A stretch of DNA of 39,849 bases from Rickettsiales bacterium (GTDB lineage Bacteria; Pseudomonadota; Alphaproteobacteria; Rickettsiales; SXRF01): the NCBI GenBank assembly GCA_005792635.1, contig SXRF01000123.1, positions 1 through 39,849 of the forward strand, read 5' to 3'. The notes beneath the pieces were generated by a model. The model did not search any database and was not told the DNA's origin. It was given only the letters and a program-made list of their open reading frames with translations. The translations under genes and the position numbers were made by a program. Positions 15,460 through 24,873 of this stretch are shown piece after piece (the first letter of the stretch is position 1; each line of letters starts with the position of its first letter).

Positions 15460-16134
15460 CTATAACGCCGCCCGCACCGAAGTCACCTTGTCCAACGCCA
15501 CTGGAACATCGCCCAGCGAAAGTGTTATCGCGCCGCCGCTGGAATCCACCGAACTCACCACGCCAACCGTTGAAGTTGTCGCTTTTATCGCCGTTCCACC
15601 TGCATCTTTCGCCGTCACTGTCACTTTATATGTCCCGTCCGCTAATTGGTTTCCGTCTTTGTCTTTTCCGTCCCATATTATCTCATTTCTACCAGCAAGT
15701 TTTGTGCCAGCCCCTTGCATTACCAAATTACCCGCCGCATCAGTAATTTTGACCTCAACGCTGTTTGCTTCTTTTTCCAAGTTATAAACCACCGCCGCTT
15801 TGCCATCGGTAAGCACCGCCTTGTCGCCCGCCGTTTCCACCTGTTTTCCAATATAACCAACCACGCTGTTTAGGGTTGTCGTGTTGAACAACCCGATAAG
15901 TTTCTGCAAATTGGTGTTGGTGTTTATCTGTTGCTCAACTTGGCTGAGCGTGGCGATTTGCTGCGTGAGCTGGTTAGTGTCCGTTGGCGCAGACGGATCT
16001 TGATTTTGCAATTGCGTGGTTAGCAGTTTCAAAAAATCCTGATAGTTGGTCTGCGCCTTAGCCGCAGCCGTGTTGCCTTTGTTGGTTATGCTATTGATAT
16101 TATCAGTAGTGCTTGCTGTGCTAGTTATTGCCAT
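15460..16134 (-). CDS. flgD: flagellar hook-capping protein FlgD
   Basis: 224 aa, normal length. FlgD is the scaffold at the tip of the growing hook that allows FlgE to polymerise. The N-terminal signature KAQTNYQDFLKLLTTQLQNQDPSAPTDTNQLTQQIATLSQVEQQINTN is diagnostic, and the C-terminal part has the FlgD Ig-like domain (GRNEIIWDGKDKDGNQLADGTYKVTV). It lies 17 bases after fliK and precedes flgE. Confidence 0.95.
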   Translation of the reverse strand: MAITSTASTTDNINSITNKGNTAAAKAQTNYQDFLKLLTTQLQNQDPSAPTDTNQLTQQIATLSQVEQQINTNTNLQKLIGLFNTTTLNSVVGYIGKQVETAGDKAVLTDGKAAVVYNLEKEANSVEVKITDAAGNLVMQGAGTKLAGRNEIIWDGKDKDGNQLADGTYKVTVTAKDAGGTAIKATTSTVGVVSSVDSSGGAITLSLGDVPVALDKVTSVRAAL

Positions 16135-16151
16135 GTTTTTTCTCCTACTAA

Positions 16152-17939
16152 TTAAATACTAATATCCAGACCATCTGGAACGCTAACGCTATAGCTGCGA
16201 ACCACCGCTGCTATCGGCATAATTTCTTCTTCGGGTTGCGACTTGCGATAACTGCTCGCCATTTGTGAATTATTATGCCCCTGCCCGCCATTTTGTTGTT
16301 CTCCGCGCAGATTAAAGCTCAAGCTTCCCGCATCGGTTTTAAGCCCCGCATCCGACAAAGCTTTTTCCAAACCGCGGCTATCGCGCTGCAATAAATCCAG
16401 CGTTTGTTTGTTATCGGCAGTAATGGTAATTCCCGCCTTGCCCTTGCTGTCCACACTCAACTCAATATCCAATTTTCCAAGCTCTTCTGGGTCAAGATGG
16501 ATGGTGATTTTGCTATTGCCATTACCCGCCGCGTTTTTAATATGAAAGCTCACCTGCTCAGCAATCGGCGTATGCGCGGCTTTTGCCACCATGCTGGAAA
16601 AATCCGCCGCCGCTTTGCTGCTTGCTGATTGTGCAGAATTTGCCGATACGCTGCTAATATTAAATTGCGGTTGTTGTTGGTTGCCGCCCTGCCCTGCATT
16701 GCCGCCCGCATTATTTTCCAAACCTGCGCCAGCCTGCACAAAATTTGCCGCGACAATCGCTTGCTGTGTATTATTATTTTGCTGATTAGCCTGCAAAACA
16801 TTAGGAGAAATCAGCGAGCTATTCGCCGCGCCATCAGCAGAAAACACAAAATTTTCTACTGGTTTTTTTTCTGCGTTATTCAGTTGGTTGCCTTGCTGAT
16901 TAGCAGTGATTGCGGCAAGATTTGCCGAGCTGGAAATACTCGCAGTAAAAATCGGCGCGTCTTGCTTTGCTGGCGCATTATCTCCGCCAGAAAGTTTTTC
17001 GCGGAATTTCTGCAAAGCCTCCTTAACCATCGCCACATCACTTTGCAATAGCGGCGCGATTTCGGCAATTTGCGGCAATGCGTTTTGAGCGGGCGCGGTG
17101 GCATCACCAGTCGCTTGCGGCAGTAAATTTTTTAGTGCCGAAAGCTCATCCGCTAGCTGGGTATTAATTGCCGATAGCTGCTGATTTTGCGCCTCGGTAA
17201 GCGGTGCATCGCCAGAACCCGCAGCTTGTAAAAATTTCTGTAATTCCGAAAGCGTATTTTTCAAATCAGCAAAAGTTGCTGGCAAGTCGCCCGCCACCGC
17301 CGCAGGATTTTGCGCTGCATTTGCGCCCGTCACCACAGGATTTTCCGACGGTATATTCTGTGGCAAATTCTGCGCGTTCAACTGGGCAAGAAATGCCGCC
17401 ATAATCGCCAGCAACCCGCTTAAATTATCAGTTTTATCCACAAGCTTTCCCGCAATCTCCTCGGCTGGCGGCGCATCCGCCCCTGCAACATCCGCCACAT
17501 CAGCTTGTTTATTGTCATTTTGCGCGGGTTTCTGCGCCACATTTCTAGCGTCTGGTTTTTTATCATCCGCTGCGTCTTGCTGGCGCGAATTTTCCGTTTG
17601 CGCCTTCTCAACTGGCTTATCACCGCGCGTATTCACCGCAGCACCGCTGGTTTTTTCGTCTGATGGTTTTTTGGATTTTTCAACTGGGTGCGGCGCATCA
17701 CGAAATGCAACAGGCGGCGGAGCATTGCCCGCAACTGGGTCTTGCCCGTCATCTTTTTTATTATTATTTACCGTCTGCGCGCCAGCATTCAACTCGGCAA
17801 TGCCGCCCACCACATCAAGCAACGCCAAAAATTGCCCACCAACTGCAACCTTACCAGCCGCCTGTGCGTCCACCGTTTGCCCCCCAATACCGCCCAGTAA
17901 TGCGCTAATATTCGCCGCCGATAATTGTAAATTCGCCAT
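16152..17939 (-). CDS. fliK: flagellar hook-length control protein FliK
   Basis: 595 aa. FliK measures hook length and switches the export apparatus to late substrates. The N-terminal two thirds is low-complexity, rich in Ala, Gln, Asn and Lys, as is usual. The conserved C-terminal export-switch domain is clear: QVSFHIKNAAGNGNSKITIHLDPEELGKLDIELSVDSKGKAGITITADN. The start at 17939 (MANLQLSAANISALLGG) has AAGGA eight bases upstream, while the track's longer start at 17993 runs into the sigma-54 promoter. It is the first gene of fliK-flgD-flgE. Confidence 0.92.
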   Translation of the reverse strand: MANLQLSAANISALLGGIGGQTVDAQAAGKVAVGGQFLALLDVVGGIAELNAGAQTVNNNKKDDGQDPVAGNAPPPVAFRDAPHPVEKSKKPSDEKTSGAAVNTRGDKPVEKAQTENSRQQDAADDKKPDARNVAQKPAQNDNKQADVADVAGADAPPAEEIAGKLVDKTDNLSGLLAIMAAFLAQLNAQNLPQNIPSENPVVTGANAAQNPAAVAGDLPATFADLKNTLSELQKFLQAAGSGDAPLTEAQNQQLSAINTQLADELSALKNLLPQATGDATAPAQNALPQIAEIAPLLQSDVAMVKEALQKFREKLSGGDNAPAKQDAPIFTASISSSANLAAITANQQGNQLNNAEKKPVENFVFSADGAANSSLISPNVLQANQQNNNTQQAIVAANFVQAGAGLENNAGGNAGQGGNQQQPQFNISSVSANSAQSASSKAAADFSSMVAKAAHTPIAEQVSFHIKNAAGNGNSKITIHLDPEELGKLDIELSVDSKGKAGITITADNKQTLDLLQRDSRGLEKALSDAGLKTDAGSLSFNLRGEQQNGGQGHNNSQMASSYRKSQPEEEIMPIAAVVRSYSVSVPDGLDISI

Positions 17940-17975
17940 AAACGCTTCCTTGAAATAGGTTCTCAAGAAATGGTT

Positions 17976-17993
17976 AAGCAAGCCTCGTGCCAA
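17976..17993 (-). promoter_or_regulatory. sigma-54 promoter for fliK-flgD-flgE
   Basis: On the minus strand the sequence TTGGCACGAGGCTTGCTTAA matches the sigma-54 consensus TGGCACG-N4-TTGCW, with GG and GC exactly 12 bases apart. Transcription would begin about 28 bases before the fliK ATG. It implies RpoN plus an activator (FlbD/FleQ-like) elsewhere in the genome, as in the Caulobacter class III hierarchy. Confidence 0.85.
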
Positions 17994-18153
17994 ATTAAAT
18001 CTTTAGTGGGTTTTTCCAACTACTGGTGCGGACTGGTTTGGCGTTTTATTTGACAAAATGGTGCGATATATGCACTAAATTTGTGCTAATTTTGCACTTT
18101 TATAAGCCATTATCCCCGCATAAAATATTGAAAATAATCTATATTTAATCAAA

Positions 18154-18182
18154 TTGTACAATTCATACATGCAAAATATATT
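18154..18182 (+). promoter_or_regulatory. sigma-70-type promoter for virB8
   Basis: TTGTAC (18154-18159) and TATATT (18177-18182) are separated by 17 bases. The predicted start, near 18189, is 26 bases before the virB8 ATG. The 275-base gap between fliK and virB8 is very AT-rich and otherwise shows only the sigma-54 site on the other strand. Confidence 0.5.
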
Positions 18183-18214
18183 GTTTTTTTAGCGAGTTAT
18201 GATAAATTAGCGGC

Positions 18215-18964
18215 ATGGAGCAAAATGAACTAACACCTGAAGAATATCTGGAAATTTCCGAAAAAGTCCGCAGCGGCGAGTATTTCCGCGAGGCGCGGGC
18301 GATGGTGGATCTAGAAATTCACGAACCGATGACCGATCGCTATTGGTTTGTGATGCTCACCGTAATTTCGCTAATCATTGTTTTTTCTGCATTTTTCGCC
18401 CTACAATCGCTATATCCGCTAAAACCGCGTATTCCCTTTATTTATGGCGCGAATGATATTGTTGATGATTTGCCGCGCATCAAAACATTGCAAAGCTTTG
18501 CTGGTGAAAATGCAGATGTGGCTTTGCGCCGCTTTCTGGTAAGCAATTATGTAAAAGAACGCGAGGAATATAATGTCGACACATTTGACCGCAATGTCGG
18601 CGCATTGCAGACGATGAGTGCGCCTAGCGTATTTAAGGATTATTACGCCTCTATCTCAGCGTCCAACCCGAACAGCCCCGTTTTACTTTACGGGCGACAA
18701 GCACAGCGCGACATCAAGATTTTATCAATTCAACCAATTGAACAAGCAGAAGAAAAAGATAAAAAAACCCAAGATGCAGCCAAAGATTTTGTGACACGAG
18801 TGCTGTTCGCGGCGACGCTTCAGTCTAACACTGGAAAAAATTCAACCACGCGCTGGCAAGTAGATGTTGCTTTTAAGTATGAACCAATTAAGCTAGACAG
18901 CGAAAATAATAAAATAAAGCCTTATGGTTTTATTGTTACGGATTATAAGGCGAAACCTTTGTAG
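18215..18964 (+). CDS. virB8: type IV secretion system protein VirB8
   Basis: 249 aa. VirB8 is a bitopic inner-membrane assembly factor of type IV secretion channels. There is a short cytoplasmic N-terminus, one membrane segment (about residues 44-66, YWFVMLTVISLIIVFSAFFAL), then the periplasmic NTF2-like domain with RRFLVSNYVKEREEYN and QTMSAPSVFKDYYASISASNPNSP. It heads the run virB8-virB9-gpsA-nadA, with 15 bases before virB9. No other vir gene is in the window, so either the system is scattered over the genome, as in Rickettsiales, or this is a remnant. Confidence 0.88.
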   Translation: MEQNELTPEEYLEISEKVRSGEYFREARAMVDLEIHEPMTDRYWFVMLTVISLIIVFSAFFALQSLYPLKPRIPFIYGANDIVDDLPRIKTLQSFAGENADVALRRFLVSNYVKEREEYNVDTFDRNVGALQTMSAPSVFKDYYASISASNPNSPVLLYGRQAQRDIKILSIQPIEQAEEKDKKTQDAAKDFVTRVLFAATLQSNTGKNSTTRWQVDVAFKYEPIKLDSENNKIKPYGFIVTDYKAKPL

Positions 18965-18979
18965 GGCATAAATTATTCT

Positions 18980-19747
18980 ATGAAATATTCTGTGAAATAT
19001 TTTTTTCTAGCGATTTTTTCTTTGTTTGTGCTGGCTAGCGCGGCACATGCTACTAGTGATGCGCGGTCGCTACCTGTTGACCACCGCGTTCGCACTATGA
19101 CTTATAAACCAGATGAAGTTTATAAAATGATTGGACATTATCGCTATCAATCCGCAATTGAATTTGGCACAGATGAAGAAATAAAAACCATCTCAATGGG
19201 CGATTCCACGGCGTGGATGCTCAATCCGTCTGGAAATCGTCTGTTTCTCAAGCCAGTGGCGCAGGACGCAACCACCAACATGACGCTGATTACCAATAAG
19301 CGCACCTATTTATTTGAGCTACATGCACACGAAACTGACGATATTTCTGACCCGAACATGGTGTTTGTACTGCGGTTTGTCTATCCTGATAGCGGTGATA
19401 ACCAATCGTCTATCGGAAAATATCTGGACTCTGTTCCTGAAAATGATTTGCTGGAACACCCTGAAAAATACAACACTAGCTATACTATTTCGGGCAGTGA
19501 CGAGATTGCGCCAATCCGTATTTTTGATGATGGGGAATTCACCTATTTTGAATTCCGCGATAAAAATGCTGAAGTTCCCGCCTTTTACTGGGTTGACAAG
19601 GACAACAGCGAAGAGCTGATTAATTATCGGACTCGCGGTGATTATATTGTGGTTGAACGGGTTAATGCTCGCTTCACTCTGCGCCATGGCAAAAATATCG
19701 TTTGCGTATTCAACGAAAAAAAGCTCGCTGGTCTTAAGCAAAAATAA
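18980..19747 (+). CDS. virB9: type IV secretion system protein VirB9
   Basis: 255 aa. VirB9 forms part of the outer-membrane core ring of the channel. A signal peptide (MKYSVKYFFLAIFSLFVLASAAHA) precedes the N-terminal beta domain (DHRVRTMTYKPDEVYKMIGHYRYQSAIEFGTDE, typical of VirB9). The C-terminal VirB7/VirB10-binding domain has APIRIFDDGEFTYFEF, AFYWVDKDNSEELINYR and GDYIVVERVNARFTLRHG. It follows virB8 by 15 bases and runs into gpsA with almost no gap. virB7 and virB10 are absent here. Confidence 0.93.
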   Translation: MKYSVKYFFLAIFSLFVLASAAHATSDARSLPVDHRVRTMTYKPDEVYKMIGHYRYQSAIEFGTDEEIKTISMGDSTAWMLNPSGNRLFLKPVAQDATTNMTLITNKRTYLFELHAHETDDISDPNMVFVLRFVYPDSGDNQSSIGKYLDSVPENDLLEHPEKYNTSYTISGSDEIAPIRIFDDGEFTYFEFRDKNAEVPAFYWVDKDNSEELINYRTRGDYIVVERVNARFTLRHGKNIVCVFNEKKLAGLKQK

Positions 19748-19748
19748 T

Positions 19749-20795
19749 ATGAGAAGCGATTCTGGACAAAACTCTGGGCAAAAAACCTCTGGACAAAATG
19801 GCTATAAGGTCGGAGTTATTGGTGCTGGTGCGTGGGGGACGGCTCTTAGCGTCATCGCCAACCGCGCAGGTAGCAAAGTAACGCTGGGAACGCGCAACAG
19901 CAGCGTCATCTCTGCAGTACGCGACAGGCGGATTAATGATATTTATCTACCATCAATTTTTATCGACCCCAGCGTTGCATTCACCGATGAGCTTTCCGAT
20001 GTCTGTCATAACGATGTCCTAATTCTTGCTACACCGTCGCACTGCCTGCGAGCGGTGTGTATTTCAATTTCCGACAGCTTGCCACCAACTGTTCCCATCG
20101 TAATCGCCAGCAAGGGTATTGAGCGTGGCAGCCTGATGATGATGAGCGAGGTGGTAAAAGCTATTTTGCCAAACAATCCGATTGCTATTCTTTCAGGCCC
20201 GAATTTTGCCGATGAAGCGGCTCGCGGGCTGCCAACCGCGACAACTATTGCCTGCGCCGACACCAGCCTGTGGGATATGCTAATGTATTCAATCGGTGGC
20301 AGGTTGTTCCGCCCCTATATGACCGAGGATGTTATCGGCACGCAAATTGGCGGCATTGTGAAGAATGTTATCGCTATTGCTTGCGGCATTGCCGTTGGAA
20401 AAAACATGGGAGAAAATGCCCGCGCCGCGCTGGTAACACGGGGCTTTGCGGAGATGAGCCGCCTCGCCCTTGCCAAAGGTGGTAAATACGAAACACTGAT
20501 GGGGCTTTCAGGCTTGGGTGATTTAATTCTCACCTGCGGCAGCCAAAAATCACGAAATATGTCGTTTGGCGTTGCCCTTGGACAGGGGAAAAGCAAGGAT
20601 GAACTACTAGCCATTAGCGGACGCGGCGCACTAGAAGGCGTGGTTTCCGCTGAATCCATTGATAAACTCGCAGGCAAATACAGCATATCCATGCCTATTT
20701 GCGAAGCTGTGCATCATATATTATATGATAATGCGCCGATAGATAGAGTAATAAGCGGATTGCTCGAGCGACCATTTGTCAGCGAGGCAATTTGA
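19749..20795 (+). CDS. gpsA: NAD(P)-dependent glycerol-3-phosphate dehydrogenase
   Basis: 348 aa from the ATG just after the virB9 stop. GpsA reduces dihydroxyacetone phosphate to glycerol-3-phosphate for phospholipid synthesis. The Rossmann motif VGVIGAGAWGTALSVIA, VIASKGIERGS, LSGPNFADEAARGLPTATTIA, KNVIAIACGI and GLSGLGDLILTC are all present. The first 18 residues contain S-G-Q-N/K three times (SGQNSGQKTSGQNG), an unusual N-terminal addition from a short DNA repeat (TCTGGACAAAA). The track's longer ORF start (19638) lies in virB9 and is rejected. Confidence 0.94.
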   Translation: MRSDSGQNSGQKTSGQNGYKVGVIGAGAWGTALSVIANRAGSKVTLGTRNSSVISAVRDRRINDIYLPSIFIDPSVAFTDELSDVCHNDVLILATPSHCLRAVCISISDSLPPTVPIVIASKGIERGSLMMMSEVVKAILPNNPIAILSGPNFADEAARGLPTATTIACADTSLWDMLMYSIGGRLFRPYMTEDVIGTQIGGIVKNVIAIACGIAVGKNMGENARAALVTRGFAEMSRLALAKGGKYETLMGLSGLGDLILTCGSQKSRNMSFGVALGQGKSKDELLAISGRGALEGVVSAESIDKLAGKYSISMPICEAVHHILYDNAPIDRVISGLLERPFVSEAI

Positions 20796-20804
20796 GATTG
20801 TTAT

Positions 20805-21761
20805 ATGTCAATTACCGCAAAACCCAAAACAGATTTTGAACAAGAAATTCACCGCCTGAAGCGCGAGATGAATGCGGTTATCCTCGCCCATTATTATCAG
20901 GATGACGAGATACAGGACATTGCCGATTTTGTTGGCGATTCGCTGGATCTTGCGCGAAAAGCGGCAGCAACCAACGCTGCCGTTATTGTGTTTTGCGGCG
21001 TGCGATTCATGGCGGAAGGTGCGAAAATCCTAAACCCGAACAAGCTGGTTTTGATCCCTGATATGGCGGCGGGTTGCTCGCTAGAGGATTCCTGCCCGCC
21101 CAAGGAATTTGCGGCTTTTAAGGCGGCAAACCCTGAACATTTGGTGGTGACATATATTAACTGCTCGGCGGAAGTAAAGGCTCTTTCGGATATTATCGTG
21201 ACTTCCAGCAACGCCGAAAAAATCTTGAACCAACTGCCAAAAGAGCAAAAAATCATCTTCGCGCCTGACAAATATTTAGGGGCTTATCTTAATAAAAAAA
21301 CTGGGCGCGATATGTTGCTGTGGAACGGCACATGTATGGTTCACGAACGCTTTTCCGAACAAGAGCTTATCAAGCTCAAAACCCGCCACGCTGACGCGCT
21401 GGTTATTGCTCATCCTGAATGCCCCGAACATTTGCTGCGCCACGCCGATCATATTGGTTCTACTTCTTCACTACTTGGCTATACCGCCGAAAATGCAGGC
21501 AAAACCTTCATCGTCCTCACGGAAATGGGTATTTTGCACCAAATGAAAAAGCTTTCGCCAAACAGCGTTTTTTATGATGTGCCAAGCGTTAATGATGCGG
21601 CGTGCGCCACCTGCAACCAGTGTCCATATATGAAGCTTAATACGCTGGAAAAAATTTATAATTGCATGAAAAACCGTACTCCAGCACTGGAGCTTGCGCC
21701 CGACCTCATCGCCAAAGCTAAAAAACCGCTGGAAAGAATGCTGGAGATGAGCAAACCATAA
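20805..21761 (+). CDS. nadA: quinolinate synthase A
   Basis: 318 aa. NadA condenses iminoaspartate with dihydroxyacetone phosphate to quinolinate for NAD synthesis, using an oxygen-sensitive 4Fe-4S cluster. Motifs: [23 protein letters not shown] at the N-terminus, [51 protein letters not shown] and [10 protein letters not shown]. The conserved cysteines include those in GCSLEDSCP and in the C-terminal [11 protein letters not shown]. It follows gpsA by nine bases; nadB and nadC are not here. It ends convergently with hemF. Confidence 0.95.
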   Translation: MSITAKPKTDFEQEIHRLKREMNAVILAHYYQDDEIQDIADFVGDSLDLARKAAATNAAVIVFCGVRFMAEGAKILNPNKLVLIPDMAAGCSLEDSCPPKEFAAFKAANPEHLVVTYINCSAEVKALSDIIVTSSNAEKILNQLPKEQKIIFAPDKYLGAYLNKKTGRDMLLWNGTCMVHERFSEQELIKLKTRHADALVIAHPECPEHLLRHADHIGSTSSLLGYTAENAGKTFIVLTEMGILHQMKKLSPNSVFYDVPSVNDAACATCNQCPYMKLNTLEKIYNCMKNRTPALELAPDLIAKAKKPLERMLEMSKP

Positions 21762-21766
21762 ATTCG

Positions 21767-22609
21767 CTACCACTTAACCTCTGGTGGGAGCGACATCAAG
21801 ATTGCTTCGGTATTGCCGCCCGTCATCAGCCCAAAGCGCGTGCCGCGGTCATAAAGCAAATTAAACTCCACATAGCGACCGCGTTTTGTTAGCTGCCACT
21901 GCCGCTGTTCTGCCGTCCATTTTTCGTGCATGTGGCGGCGGGCGATTTCTGGATAGATGCTGGCGAAGGCTTTGCCCACTTCCTGTGTGAAGGCAAAGTC
22001 ATTTTCAAAATTTCCCGTATCCACATAATCATAAAAAATTCCGCCCACGCCACGCGGTTCATTTCTATGTTTCAGGAAAAAATACTCGTCACACCATTTT
22101 TTGAATTTTGGATAATATTCTGGATCAAATTTATCGCACGCGCCCTTGAAAGCCGCGTGAAAATCCTGCGTATCGGCATCAACGGGATACATCGGCGTTA
22201 AATCACCACCACCGCCAAACCAATGCTTGCTGCCATCACCCAGCACAATCATCCGCGTGTTAAAATGCACGGCGGGAACTAGCGGCGAACACAGATGCGC
22301 CACCAGCGAAATTCCACTCGCCCAAAAGCGCGGGTCAGACGCAGCGTTTGGTATTTCCTTCCGCATAGTTTCATTGAATTCGCCGTGAACTGTGGAAATA
22401 TTCACCCCAACTTTTTCAAAAAATTTCCCGCGCATCACCGACATTTCACCACCGCCACCTTCCGCCCTTTCCCACGCAGTGCGCACAAAACGCGAGCCGG
22501 CAGCAGCGTCAAATTCATCCTCCAGCTTTTCAAATTCCGCGCATATTTGATTGCGCAGCTCGCGAAACCAATCCGCCGCCAGTTGTTTTTTCTCACATAT
22601 TGTCATCAT
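21767..22609 (-). CDS. hemF: oxygen-dependent coproporphyrinogen-III oxidase
   Basis: About 280 aa from the Met at 22609 ([23 protein letters not shown]). HemF decarboxylates coproporphyrinogen III to protoporphyrinogen IX using oxygen. Signatures: [85 protein letters not shown] and [14 protein letters not shown]. The ORF track begins at 22702, inside the pilin-like gene; the shorter start fits the family. Confidence 0.94.
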   Translation of the reverse strand: MMTICEKKQLAADWFRELRNQICAEFEKLEDEFDAAAGSRFVRTAWERAEGGGGEMSVMRGKFFEKVGVNISTVHGEFNETMRKEIPNAASDPRFWASGISLVAHLCSPLVPAVHFNTRMIVLGDGSKHWFGGGGDLTPMYPVDADTQDFHAAFKGACDKFDPEYYPKFKKWCDEYFFLKHRNEPRGVGGIFYDYVDTGNFENDFAFTQEVGKAFASIYPEIARRHMHEKWTAEQRQWQLTKRGRYVEFNLLYDRGTRFGLMTGGNTEAILMSLPPEVKW

Positions 22610-22671
22610 TTTTGTTACCCAATCAAATTTTGCACTGATTTTTAATTCATTATTGCCACTACAAATAAAAC

Positions 22672-23508
22672 TTAAAAAGCCGCTTTTACCATAACAGAAC
22701 AAGCTAGGCTGGTGTCTGTTAAATTATATTCAGAAGCAATAGTTACACACTCTGGATTATTACTATTATCACCCAAGGTTAGAATATCATCTGATTGCGG
22801 TATAAACATGGATACCACATTTCCAGACATTGGCTTCCCATCATCAATTTTTACATCTATATTGTAAGCATCGGAAGTGGACATACTAATGCTAGTGGCA
22901 TTTATATATCTGAATGTATTTACTATCGAGGAAATATCAGAAATTATATAACGGTTAGCCCCCATATAATGGGTGACAGTAATAAATTGTCCATTGCCCA
23001 GCTTTGCCTCTGGCAATCTGGTGTTCGGTGTACCATTAGATATAGCTTGATTATCTAGATCTGCACCATACGAACCTTCAATAATATTTGCATCCGACAG
23101 ATGACGAAAAAACATCGCCATCTCACCTTGGTACTTATAAACGACCTGATTAGTACCAACCAATTTTTCTCCTATTAAACCATCCCCATTATCGTCAGTA
23201 ATCAATCTTGAATAATCTAAATCCTGAGCAATGGAACTTGCAGTGTATAAATCCAAACTTATAGCATCATCCCTTAATATATCTCCCGGAAGCGCATTAT
23301 ATTTTAAGCGAAAAGCTGTTGCCGCTGAATTCAATTTTTCAAGCTGCGTAACCTGCGAACGAAGCTGTGCTGAATGTATTAAGTCCTGCCCAACCAGAAC
23401 TCCTCCAACCACTAAGCCTATAATTACCAGAACTATGGAGAGTTCAATAAGAGTAAAGCCAGCTATTTTTATAAAAATATTAGCGTTTACAGAAGGTTTA
23501 TGTCTCAT
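22672..23508 (-). CDS. prepilin-like protein (type IV pilin / type II pseudopilin N-terminus)
   Basis: About 278 aa from the ATG at 23508, which has AAGGA ten bases upstream; the track's longer start is a TTG. The prepilin peptidase site and hydrophobic helix are clear: [28 protein letters not shown]. After it come [26 protein letters not shown] and a [11 protein letters not shown] loop that could bind calcium. Such proteins occur in many alphaproteobacterial genomes, often away from other pilus genes. Base composition is more AT-rich than its neighbours, suggesting transfer or relaxed selection. Whether it makes a pilus or a pseudopilus cannot be told. Confidence 0.8.
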   Translation of the reverse strand: MRHKPSVNANIFIKIAGFTLIELSIVLVIIGLVVGGVLVGQDLIHSAQLRSQVTQLEKLNSAATAFRLKYNALPGDILRDDAISLDLYTASSIAQDLDYSRLITDDNGDGLIGEKLVGTNQVVYKYQGEMAMFFRHLSDANIIEGSYGADLDNQAISNGTPNTRLPEAKLGNGQFITVTHYMGANRYIISDISSIVNTFRYINATSISMSTSDAYNIDVKIDDGKPMSGNVVSMFIPQSDDILTLGDNSNNPECVTIASEYNLTDTSLACSVMVKAAF

Positions 23509-23535
23509 ATTTTGTATATCCTTTGCCTTCTTCAA

Positions 23536-23991
23536 TTATTGCAAAATTTGCCTAATCGCCTCACCAATCACCATACTCGACGCCATCGCCACATTAAGCG
23601 ACCTTGCGCCAGATTGCATCGGCACTTTTACCAGCGCGTCGACCATATTTACAACGCTATCAGGAACACCAGAAGATTCGCGCCCTAGCAGCAAACAATC
23701 GCCGTCCATAAAGGCAAAATCGGTATATCCAGAAACCGCTTTGGTACTGAGCAAAACCAGTCGAGCAATTCCTTGTTCACCGCGGGTATTCAAAAATTTC
23801 TCCCAAGAACTATGCCGCTGTAAATCAGTAATCACCCCATAATCCATGGCGACGCGCTTTATTTGCTTATCATCCAGCACAAAACCGCAGGGTTCAATAA
23901 TATGCATACGCACACCAAGACAAGCAGCAAGGCGCATGATGCTGCCTGTATTTTGCGGTATATCAGGTTGGTAAAGGGCGAGATGTATCAT
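23536..23991 (-). CDS. trmL: tRNA (cytidine(34)-2'-O)-methyltransferase
   Basis: 151 aa SPOUT methyltransferase that modifies the wobble base of tRNA-Leu. The protein opens with LALYQPDIPQNTGSIMRLAACLGVRMHIIEPCGF. It has LLLGRESSGVPDSV and ends with VKVPMQSGARSLNVAMASSMVIGEA, the knot motifs of the family. It is divergent from bamD, with 57 bases between the starts. Confidence 0.93.
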   Translation of the reverse strand: MIHLALYQPDIPQNTGSIMRLAACLGVRMHIIEPCGFVLDDKQIKRVAMDYGVITDLQRHSSWEKFLNTRGEQGIARLVLLSTKAVSGYTDFAFMDGDCLLLGRESSGVPDSVVNMVDALVKVPMQSGARSLNVAMASSMVIGEAIRQILQ

Positions 23992-24048
23992 TCTATTTCA
24001 CTTAATTTTCAACTTGTATCCTAGCATTTGCCTGATAGACTACGCAAC

Positions 24049-24873
24049 ATGCAACATTCAAAATTTATTTATATAATCCCTCTGCTTCTTGCTCTTGCCT
24101 CTTGTGGCAGCAAGGACGATGAAGGCGCGGTAAAACCGTCCGAAAGCCCTGAAAAGCTATATAGTGAGGCGCGAGCGAAGTTTAGTGAGGGCGAACTGAA
24201 AGAATCGGTCAAAGATTTTGAGGAAGTGGAAAGGCAACATCCCTATTCTCCGCTTGCCATCGATGCACAGATTATGTCGGGCTATGCCAGCTATAAAGCC
24301 GAGGAGTACGACACAGCCGTTTCCACGCTGGAACGCTTCACCAAACTTTACCCAAATAATGAATCCGCACCTTATGCTTATTATTTGATTTCCTTATGTT
24401 ATTATGAGCAAATCTCCGATGTCGGGCGCGACCAAAAAATAACCGAGCAGGCTCTAGCGGCTCTGCGCGAGGTGGTTCGTCGCTTCCCTGATTCGGATTA
24501 TGCCCGCGACGCAAAAATCAAGCTAGACCTTACTCTTGACCATTTGGCTGGTAAGGAAATGCAGGTGGGCAGGTATTATCTAAAGCGCGATGACACTCTG
24601 GCGGCGATTAACCGCTTCCGCTTTGTGGTGGATAATTATCAAACCACTAGCCATGTTCCCGAAGCCCTGCACCGCCTTGTGGAAGCCTATTTGAAGCTGG
24701 GAATAACCGACGAAGCAAACCGCTACGCCGCTGTTCTTGGGCATAATTTCCCAAATAGCAGCTGGTATCGCGACAGCTATAAGCTGATGACGGGCGCGAG
24801 CGTTGCGCCTTCCGAAAATACATCACCAGAAACCACACATGAAACTTCTTGGTGGAACAGTATTATTCCGTAA
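24049..24873 (+). CDS. bamD: outer-membrane assembly lipoprotein BamD
   Basis: 274 aa from the ATG at 24049; the track extends to a TTG. BamD is the essential partner of BamA in inserting outer-membrane proteins. A lipoprotein signal (FIYIIPLLLALASCGSK, lipobox L-A-S-C) is followed by TPR-like repeats: LYSEARAKFSEGELKESVKDFEEVERQHPYSPLA, YKAEEYDTAVSTLERFTKLYPNN and YYLKRDDTLAAINRFRFVVDNYQTT. A weak promoter (TTGTAT, then TAGACT) may lie just upstream. Confidence 0.93.
   Translation: MQHSKFIYIIPLLLALASCGSKDDEGAVKPSESPEKLYSEARAKFSEGELKESVKDFEEVERQHPYSPLAIDAQIMSGYASYKAEEYDTAVSTLERFTKLYPNNESAPYAYYLISLCYYEQISDVGRDQKITEQALAALREVVRRFPDSDYARDAKIKLDLTLDHLAGKEMQVGRYYLKRDDTLAAINRFRFVVDNYQTTSHVPEALHRLVEAYLKLGITDEANRYAAVLGHNFPNSSWYRDSYKLMTGASVAPSENTSPETTHETSWWNSIIP

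Noticed and set aside
19638-19748. 37-residue extension of GpsA in the ORF track
   Set aside because: It lies within virB9 in another frame, and the ATG after the virB9 stop fits the family.
22610-22702. 31-residue extension of HemF
   Set aside because: It reaches into the end of the prepilin-like gene and is not seen in the HemF family.
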